The notes under the pieces are model-generated. The model worked only from the letters and a program-made list of their open reading frames with translations. It was not told the origin of the DNA and ran no database searches. Shown here piece after piece: positions 58,474-64,000 of a DNA stretch of 64,000 nt. Made by a program: the position numbers and the translations under genes. Position 1 is the first letter of the stretch. The number at the start of each line of letters is the position of its first letter. Source of the DNA: Micromonospora yangpuensis (lineage in GTDB: Bacteria > Actinomycetota > Actinomycetes > Mycobacteriales > Micromonosporaceae); the NCBI RefSeq assembly GCF_900091615.1, contig NZ_FMIA01000002.1, positions 3,720,001 through 3,784,000 on the forward strand, given 5' to 3'.

Positions 58474-59523
58474 TCAGCGACGCCGCGCGTCGAGCCCGCC
58501 GGGCACCCGCGCCGCCGCGGCACCGAGATAACCCGCGGCCCGCGGGAAGTCCCGCAACTGTTGTCCATAATGATCCACGGTGAGCCCCAGCGCCGCGGGT
58601 GGCACGCCCCGGCTGGTCAGGATCACCAGCAGCCAGTCGATGAAATCGGTGAACAGCGACCCGTCGTCCACATAGACCGCCGCGGCCAGGAAGTCCACGA
58701 TGTAACCGAGGTCGCTGACGGTGGAGTCGAGCTGGGTGGGGCTGTAGTCCCGGGTCCGCGGCGCCCGCTCGTACAGGTCGGCCAACCCGCTGTCGATCAA
58801 CTCACCCCGGCGTCTGACCAGGCTGGCGTACTCGTCGTCGGCAAGGTGGGGCAGCTCGGCGGTGAGCATCCGACGTAACGCCCGCTCGTCGGCCACCAGT
58901 TCGGCGGCGGCAGGGGCGTCCGGGGCCCAGTTCACCCCGAGCCGGCCGGCCCAGCGGCCGTCCACGCCGAACCCCCGACCGCCGACCACCACCGGCACGT
59001 CCGAGCGGCGGCACGCCTCGATCATGCGGTGGGCGTACGGCAGCCGCATCGGCAACGCGCAGGCCAGCGCGACCGCGTGTGCGTCGTGGCGGTGCAGGTA
59101 CGACACCAGGTGCGCGGCCGGGACGCTGGCACCCAGGAAGGTGACCTGCCACCCCCGCAGCCGCAGCACCTCGGCGACCAGCCGGGGCGGCAGCGCGTGC
59201 CACTCCCCGTCCATGCACGCCACCACGATCCGTTCCCGGGTCGGCCGGGGATCGGCGTACGCCACCACGGCGGCGACCACCCGCTCGCTGATGTGGGTGG
59301 CGGCGTGCTCCTCGGCGACGCTCCACTGGTTGCGGGCCCACCGCTCGCCCACCTCGACCTGTGCCGGTGCCACCAGGTCAAGCAACACCCGCTCGGCGGG
59401 CACCCCGGACTCCAGCAGGGCCAGCGCCACGTCGGTCGCGGCGTACTCGTCGGCCTCGGCGAGACAGTCCAGGTATTCCGGGTAGGCCGCGGCCGGGCCG
59501 GCGTGGGTCACGGGGGCGACCAT
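58474..59523 (-). CDS. Cobalamin-binding sensor, CarH-type ligand domain without DNA-binding domain
   Basis: This 349-aa protein has an N-terminal helical cap (about residues 10-85) and a B12-binding Rossmann domain (98-215). The cap contains W62, nine residues, then E72-H73 in WARNQWSVAEEHAATH, the W-x9-EH signature of CarH-type adenosylcobalamin light sensors. H109 in MDGEWHALP matches the lower-ligand His position of the family. No MerR-like DNA-binding domain is present. The last ~110 residues are helical and not recognised. Its start is 2 bp from the stop of the PP2C phosphatase, so they are co-translated. A light- or B12-dependent input to partner switching is inferred. Confidence 0.85.
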   Translation of the reverse strand: MVAPVTHAGPAAAYPEYLDCLAEADEYAATDVALALLESGVPAERVLLDLVAPAQVEVGERWARNQWSVAEEHAATHISERVVAAVVAYADPRPTRERIVVACMDGEWHALPPRLVAEVLRLRGWQVTFLGASVPAAHLVSYLHRHDAHAVALACALPMRLPYAHRMIEACRRSDVPVVVGGRGFGVDGRWAGRLGVNWAPDAPAAAELVADERALRRMLTAELPHLADDEYASLVRRRGELIDSGLADLYERAPRTRDYSPTQLDSTVSDLGYIVDFLAAAVYVDDGSLFTDFIDWLLVILTSRGVPPAALGLTVDHYGQQLRDFPRAAGYLGAAAARVPGGLDARRR

Positions 59524-59525
59524 GC

Positions 59526-61298
59526 TCAGCGCCCCCTCGCCTCGGGGTGGGGCCCGGCGGTGGGCACGGCGTGCAGATGACGGGCCGGTCGGGAGGTCGG
59601 CCCGACCGCGCGCAGGGCAAGCACCGCGATGTCGTCGTGGTCGCCCTGGGCGAGCCAGTCGCAGGTCACCTGCTCGAGCCGCTCAGCCAGTGCCGGCGCC
59701 GGCATCCGTTGACACCCCAGGAGCGCGTTGAGCAGCCGGTCGGTGCCGAACTGCTCGTCGCCACGGCGACCGCCCCGCGCCTCGGTCACCCCGTCGCTGT
59801 AGAGCAGGCAGGTCTCGCCGGGGGCCAGCCGGACCGTCACCTCGCCGAGGCGGGGATCGGGCACCACACCGATCAGCATCCCGCTGAGCTTCACGACCTC
59901 GACGGCGCCCGCGTTGCGCAGCACCAGGGGCGGCAGATGGCCTCCACCGGCCATGGTCAGGATCAGGCTGCCGTCGCGCTGCGGCCGGGCCACCCCGAGG
60001 ATCATGGTGGCGAACCGGCCCTGACCGTGCGCCTGGGTGGTCTCCAGCAACGCGTCGTTGAGCAGACCCAGCAGCCGCGCCGGCTGGGACTCGACCCGGT
60101 GCAGGGCCTGGAGGCACTGCCGCAGCTGACCGGTGAAGACCGCCGCCTCCACCCCCTTGCCGGAGACGTCACCGAGGAAGAACACCGAACCGCCGTCGGC
60201 CAGCCGGTGCGAGCCGTAGAAGTCGCCGCCGATCCGCAGGCCCGCCTGGGCCGGTCGGTAGGCCGTTCCCCACTGCACGCCGCTTGTCTCCGCCGGCTCC
60301 ACCGGCACCAGGCTGGCCTGCAGGGTGTCGGCCACCTCGGCCTGCTCGCGGTAGAGCACCGCGGTGGTCAGGGTCGCGCCGGCGCGGGCGGCGAAGGCCC
60401 GCACCAACTCCAGGTCGGCGTCGTCGTACCACCGGCTCGCGCGTCGGGCCACCAGCAGCACTCCCGCCGGGGCCTCCCGGCCGGGCAGCGACACCACCCG
60501 GGCGCTGGTCTGCGCCGCGCTCAGGCCCGGCAGCCAACCCGCCTCCACGGCCTGCTCGACGAGCCAGTCCACCGAGTGCGGCTCGGTGCCGGCGAGGCCG
60601 GCCGCGATCGCCGGCGGCAGGTCGACGACGGTCAGTACCCCGGTGTCGACCGCCGGCGCCTCGTCGTCGACCCGCGAGGCCCGCCACCAACGGCTCCGGC
60701 CGGAACGTGGGGCGAGCACCAACACGGCGACCTCGGCCAGGGTGGGCACGGCGAGGCGGACCACCGCCGCCGCCGCCCGGTCCGGATGCAACGGGTTGCC
60801 GAGCTTCTCCCCCACCACCGCCAGGAAGGCCGACCGGGCCCGCTCGGCCAGCAACGCGTCGGCCCGGCTGACGCTCTCGGTCACGTCCTCGACGTACCAG
60901 CAGCAGCGGGCGGCGGACAGCGCGACCCGGCGGACCCGCAGCCGACGACCGTGGTGGGTGACGTCGCCGGTGGTCGAGTCCGGGGCCAGCCCGTCCAGGC
61001 CCGCCGCGGTGAGCGGCGCACCGACGACGACCTCGGGAAGCAGTCGCTCGGCTACCGGGCTGAGGTGACGCACCACACCCTCGGCGTCGCAGACGATCAG
61101 GCCCTCGCGGAAGTGCTCGACGACCTCGGACCAGTCGGGCGCGGCGTGACTGCGGTCGGGTGCCAGGGGGGCCAACGCAGAGCGGATCCCGGCGTCGACG
61201 GGCCTCGCCGAGGCCCGTGCGGCGCTCGGCGGGGTACTCCGTCCGTCGCCGGGAACTCCACCCCGAACGTCGGCGCCAGCCACCAGCTTGAGCCTCAC
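59526..61298 (-). CDS. SpoIIE/RsbU-type PP2C phosphatase with PAS and GAF domains
   Basis: This 590-aa protein has a PAS-like domain (about residues 55-140: HFREGLIVCDAEGVVRHLSP), a GAF-like domain (about 175-315) and a C-terminal SpoIIE-type PP2C domain (about 345-570). The metal-binding Asp residues are in RIGGDFYGSHRL and LGDVSGKGVEA, with MAGGGHLPPLVL, LYSDGVTEARG and DHDDIAVLAL following. It should dephosphorylate STAS proteins. GTG 61298 follows AAGGA. It heads the run with the B12 sensor and STAS protein and is divergent from two more STAS genes. Confidence 0.92.
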   Translation of the reverse strand: MRLKLVAGADVRGGVPGDGRSTPPSAARASARPVDAGIRSALAPLAPDRSHAAPDWSEVVEHFREGLIVCDAEGVVRHLSPVAERLLPEVVVGAPLTAAGLDGLAPDSTTGDVTHHGRRLRVRRVALSAARCCWYVEDVTESVSRADALLAERARSAFLAVVGEKLGNPLHPDRAAAAVVRLAVPTLAEVAVLVLAPRSGRSRWWRASRVDDEAPAVDTGVLTVVDLPPAIAAGLAGTEPHSVDWLVEQAVEAGWLPGLSAAQTSARVVSLPGREAPAGVLLVARRASRWYDDADLELVRAFAARAGATLTTAVLYREQAEVADTLQASLVPVEPAETSGVQWGTAYRPAQAGLRIGGDFYGSHRLADGGSVFFLGDVSGKGVEAAVFTGQLRQCLQALHRVESQPARLLGLLNDALLETTQAHGQGRFATMILGVARPQRDGSLILTMAGGGHLPPLVLRNAGAVEVVKLSGMLIGVVPDPRLGEVTVRLAPGETCLLYSDGVTEARGGRRGDEQFGTDRLLNALLGCQRMPAPALAERLEQVTCDWLAQGDHDDIAVLALRAVGPTSRPARHLHAVPTAGPHPEARGR

Positions 61299-61464
61299 TC
61301 CTTGTCGACACCCCGCACCCCGCCGGCGGCGGGTGTGATCCAGTCCTTCCTCGTCACCCTACGCCGGTCTGCCGACACCGCCACCCGGGTACGCCGTCCC
61401 GGTCATAATCTGCGGATCCACCGCGTGATTGTTACGATTCCGGCAGCCACCCCCGCGGAAAGGC

Positions 61465-61881
61465 GTGATCTTGGTACTCCCTGGGCGGAAGCCGGAGGCG
61501 ACACCCCTGGGTCTCGTTGTCGACCGGACGGATCCGAACGCACCCCTGATCCGGGTCAGCGGCGACCTCGCGTTCGCCACGGCCGGGCCGCTGCGGGTCG
61601 AGATCGACCGGATGCTCGTCGACCACCCACCCGCCATCGTGCTGGACTTCGGCGAGCTGCTCTTCATCGACAGCACCGGCCTGTCGGTGATCGTGCACGC
61701 CTGGCGGGAGGGCCAGCAGGGTGGCACCGCCATCCAGCTGCGTTCCACGCCCCGGTTCCTGACCACGATCCTGGACATGACCGGCGTCACCGGCCTACTC
61801 GCCCGCCCCCTGGCCGCCTCCGGCGGGTACCGGTCGCCGACGGCCGGCCGGGCACCGTCACCACCGGCTGCCTCCGCGTAG
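61465..61881 (+). CDS. STAS-domain protein with C-terminal extension
   Basis: The ~138-aa protein has a STAS domain: LIRVSGDLAFATAGPLRVEI, AIVLDFGELLFIDSTGLSVIV with the Ser-Thr phosphosite in DSTGL, and TRFLTTIL-like end (TPRFLTTILDMTGV). A ~25-residue Pro/Ala/Ser tail follows. Start options are GTG 61465, TTG 61471 and TTG 61429; none has an ideal site. A CATAAT hexamer upstream (near 61403) may be a -10 box. Divergent from the PP2C gene. Confidence 0.82.
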   Translation: MILVLPGRKPEATPLGLVVDRTDPNAPLIRVSGDLAFATAGPLRVEIDRMLVDHPPAIVLDFGELLFIDSTGLSVIVHAWREGQQGGTAIQLRSTPRFLTTILDMTGVTGLLARPLAASGGYRSPTAGRAPSPPAASA

Positions 61882-61929
61882 GCACCCCCTCGGGGTGCCC
61901 CCGTCGCGAACGGCTGCCAGACTGGGGGC

Positions 61930-62292
61930 ATGCCGCCGCAACTGCTGTCCATCGAGGTGACCCGGCTGGACGCCGGGCGCGCCCGGCTGCGGCTGGCCGG
62001 AGAGCTGGATTTCGACACCGCGCCGGAGCTCATCGCCGTCGGTGCCGAGCTGCGCCGGGAGGGTCACCAGGAGCTGCTGGTCGACCTGACCGGGGTCACT
62101 CTCTGCGATTCCTCCGGGTTGAGTGCCTTCCTGGTGATGCACCGTGGCGGCTCCGGCGCGATCCGGCTGACCGGGATGAGCCCGCAGCTCCAGCAACTGC
62201 TGGACCGCACCGGTCTGGCCGAGCTGCTGGCCGTGCAGCACAGCGACGTGACACACCACGGCATCACCGACGGGGACCGCGCGGTCGGCTGA
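61930..62292 (+). CDS. STAS-domain anti-anti-sigma factor
   Basis: This 120-aa STAS protein has ARLRLAGELDFDTAPELIAV, LLVDLTGVTLCDSSGLSAF with the phosphosite in CDSSGL, and IRLTGMSPQLQQLLDRTGL. It lies 48 bp downstream of another STAS gene. ATG 61930. It is the third stand-alone STAS protein of this locus, which suggests that one phosphatase serves several antagonists. Confidence 0.88.
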   Translation: MPPQLLSIEVTRLDAGRARLRLAGELDFDTAPELIAVGAELRREGHQELLVDLTGVTLCDSSGLSAFLVMHRGGSGAIRLTGMSPQLQQLLDRTGLAELLAVQHSDVTHHGITDGDRAVG

Positions 62293-62345
62293 GCGCCCCG
62301 GCCCGATCCGGGTTTCCGGTCGGCCCGCCCGGGTAGCCGCGCGGG

Positions 62346-63491
62346 ATGAGCGAGACCGACGGTCGACGCACCGCCCACCGGGCGATGATCGTCATCGGGC
62401 TGGTGCTGGCCACCCTGCTCAGCCTGGCGCTGCTCTGGATCACCCGACGGGTGCTGGGCTGGCTGGTGCTCGCCGCGTTCTTCGCGACCGCCCTCAAACC
62501 GCTGGTCGACCGCCTGGAGCGCCGACTCGTCCGACGCCGCGCGCTGGCGACGCTGCTGGTCTTCGTGGCCACCTTCACCGTGTTCACCGCGCTGGCAGCG
62601 GTGATCGTCGTGCCGCTGTTGGACGAGATCACCCATGCCGTCGACCGGGCCCCGACGCTGCTCGCCCAGGCTCGCGAGGGGCAGGGCCCGGTCGGGGCGG
62701 TGCTGGACCGGCTGAATCTGAGCCGGTACGTGGCCACCCACTCCGGCCAGATCGACCAGTACGCCGACCAACTGCGCCGACCCGCCCTGGACCTGCTGCG
62801 CGGCGCGGCGGAGACGGTGATCGCCATGATCAGCGTGACGGTGCTGGCGTACCTGATGGTGTTGGAGGCGCCGCGGCTGATCCGCTGCACCCTCGACCTG
62901 GTCGGCCCCGGCCCGGGTGAGCGGCTACGACGGGTCGGGCGAGCGGTCTCGCGTACCGTGACCGGCTACCTCACCGGCAACCTGCTGATCAGCGTGATCT
63001 GCGGCGGGCTGACCTTTGTCGTCCTGGTCCTGATGGGGGTGCCGTTCGCCGCGGTGATCGCGCTGCTGGTGGCGATCGCCGACCTCATCCCGCTGGTCGG
63101 GGCGACCCTCGGCGCCCTGATCGCGGCGGGCGCCGGGTTCGTCCACTCGCCCACCGCCGGCATCGTGGTGCTGGTCTTCTTCGTGGTCTACCAACAGGTG
63201 GAGAACCACCTGCTGCAACCGGTGATCATGTCCCGGGCGGTCCGGCTGAACCCGCTGACCGTGCTGGTGAGCGTCTTCCTGGCCGCCGATCTGGCCGGGG
63301 TACTCGGCGCGCTGCTGGCCATCCCGGCCGCCGGGATCGTCCAGATCCTGCTCCGCGAGTTCGCCCCGGCCCGGCCCTGGCTGCGGTCCGGCCGCACCGG
63401 GAAGCCCGTTGGCAGGTCCGGGCGCACCGGGAAGCCCGCGTCCGGGCCGGTCGGCGACGACTCAGCGGCGACGGGCGGGCACCTCGGGTGA
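62346..63491 (+). CDS. AI-2E-family membrane transporter
   Basis: This 381-aa protein has about seven to eight membrane segments with the family pattern: VLGWLVLAAFFATALKPLVDRLER, the central ~100-residue loop, LIRCTLDLVGPGPGERLRRVGRAVSRTVTGYL, DLIPLVGATLGALIA and VVYQQVENHLLQPVIMSRAVRLNPL. The family includes exporters of AI-2 and Na+/H+-type carriers; the substrate here is not known. The tail contains an in-frame 10-residue duplication (RSGRTGKPVG / RSGRTGKPAS). It overlaps the convergent NDH-2-like gene by 30 bp. Confidence 0.88.
   Translation: MSETDGRRTAHRAMIVIGLVLATLLSLALLWITRRVLGWLVLAAFFATALKPLVDRLERRLVRRRALATLLVFVATFTVFTALAAVIVVPLLDEITHAVDRAPTLLAQAREGQGPVGAVLDRLNLSRYVATHSGQIDQYADQLRRPALDLLRGAAETVIAMISVTVLAYLMVLEAPRLIRCTLDLVGPGPGERLRRVGRAVSRTVTGYLTGNLLISVICGGLTFVVLVLMGVPFAAVIALLVAIADLIPLVGATLGALIAAGAGFVHSPTAGIVVLVFFVVYQQVENHLLQPVIMSRAVRLNPLTVLVSVFLAADLAGVLGALLAIPAAGIVQILLREFAPARPWLRSGRTGKPVGRSGRTGKPASGPVGDDSAATGGHLG
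63386..63439. repeat. 30-bp tandem duplication in transporter tail
   Basis: GTCCGG(C/G)CGCACCGGGAAGC occurs at 63386 and 63416, encoding RSGRTGKP twice. Confidence 0.75.
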
Positions 63492-64000
63492 GGAACTCTC
63501 CAGCGGTACGGCGTTGGCCGGCACCAGACCGAGTTGCACCGCCGGCCGGGGCAGGGCCGCGTCGAGCACCCAGTCGGCGCCGATCCGGGCCCGGTTGCCG
63601 GGCATCGCCAGCAGGTGGTAGCCCCGGGTGACGGCCTTGGCGGGCAGCCCGGACAGGGAGATCTTCAACGGGTTCGCCGCCGCGTCCCGGCCACCCAGAT
63701 CGACCACCCAGCCCAGGTCGTGGTGCTTGTACGGCCGACGTCGCCCCTGCCCGTAGGAGGCGGCGATGTTGTGCGCCACGAGCTTGCCCTGCCGCTGGGC
63801 GTGCTGGGCGGTCATCGTGCAGATCTCGCCGGGGCGGGTCAGGTCGGGCACCGCGGCGGCGTCCCCGCAGGCGTAGACCTCCGGGAACCCGGGGACGTTG
63901 AGGTACTCGTCGACGACGAGCCGGCCCCGCTCGGTACGCAGTCCCAGGTCGGCGACGAACGGATCGGGGCGTACCCCGACGCACCAGACCAGCGAGCAGG
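63462..64000 (-). CDS. NDH-2-like FAD-dependent oxidoreductase, C-terminal part
   Basis: The minus-strand frame is open to the window edge, so the 5' part is missing. The visible ~179 residues show WCVGVRPDPFVADLGLRTERG, GRLVVDEYLNVPGFPEVYACGDAAAVPD (the second FAD-binding GD motif), TAQHAQRQGKLVAHNIAA and LGWVVDLGGRDAAANP. This is the C-terminal half of a pyridine nucleotide-disulfide family enzyme, most like type II NADH dehydrogenase. It lacks an obvious long C-terminal membrane helix. It converges with and overlaps the transporter gene. Confidence 0.85.
   Translation of the reverse strand, partial: CSLVWCVGVRPDPFVADLGLRTERGRLVVDEYLNVPGFPEVYACGDAAAVPDLTRPGEICTMTAQHAQRQGKLVAHNIAASYGQGRRRPYKHHDLGWVVDLGGRDAAANPLKISLSGLPAKAVTRGYHLLAMPGNRARIGADWVLDAALPRPAVQLGLVPANAVPLESSSPEVPARRR

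Overview
The window is about 64 kb of very GC-rich DNA with strong G/C third-position codon bias, GTG and TTG starts, an accessory SecA2, ANTAR, STAS and SpoIIE-type partner-switch regulators, glucosyl-3-phosphoglycerate synthase and the TreX/TreY/TreZ trehalose pathway. This fits a chromosome of a filamentous actinomycete, most likely Micromonosporaceae (Micromonospora-like). The family assignment is an inference; no rRNA or tRNA gene was recognised in the window.

Layout. 1-4130: an operon with a cytosolic FtsK/SpoIIIE-type ATPase and a coiled-coil membrane protein. 4185-5705: a two-gene unit of an 80-aa repeat peptide and a JmjC/cupin oxygenase, which looks like a modified-peptide (RiPP-like) locus. 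5828-10868: small regulatory and stress genes (DUF2267, TraR/DksA zinc finger, a kinase-like protein with a degenerate P-loop, two paralogous receiver-less winged-helix regulators, rhodanese with cysteine dioxygenase, ankyrin protein). 11467-13081: a type I-E-like CRISPR array of 27 repeats with no cas genes in the window. 13094-16916: DUF2231, GAF-ANTAR, secA2. 17091-21766: two oxidoreductases divergent from GpgS and a GT4 glycosyltransferase. 21970-33263: membrane proteins, a STAS-HATPase fusion, an isolated ctaD, a SigB/F-type sigma factor, a Vms1/Rv2629-type protein, a glutamate-cysteine ligase-like enzyme and a methyltransferase, followed by a decayed secreted-protein gene. 33715-41594: the treX-treY-treZ operon divergent from a GT4 enzyme of glycogen-synthase type. 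41770-46812: an orphan response regulator, a secreted M14 peptidase, a fasciclin lipoprotein, and citrate synthase. 47128-50787: a three-gene cassette of a 49-aa YLDxGSGS membrane peptide, a methyltransferase and a sulfatase-fold membrane protein. 50987-57386: VOC protein, AraC remnant, a two-component system, a Ser/Thr kinase, an OsmC-like protein, a lytic-transglycosylase-like protein and a DivIVA-like protein. 57524-62292: a signalling island with a receiver protein, three STAS proteins, a SpoIIE-type PP2C phosphatase and a B12-binding protein that keeps the CarH photosensor motif. The window ends with an AI-2E-type transporter and the 3' part of an NDH-2-like gene.

How the genes fit together. 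Three themes stand out: storage-sugar and compatible-solute metabolism (TreXYZ, GpgS, two GT4 enzymes); general-stress partner switching (a sigma factor, a STAS-HATPase fusion, PP2C, three further STAS proteins), probably with a light/B12 input; and many short in-frame tandem duplications, several of them inside or next to coding sequence.

The items most worth a second look are the repeat-peptide/JmjC pair, the B12-photosensor/PP2C pair, the cas-less CRISPR array, and a hairpin repeat that seems to have been absorbed into the N-terminus of a histidine kinase.
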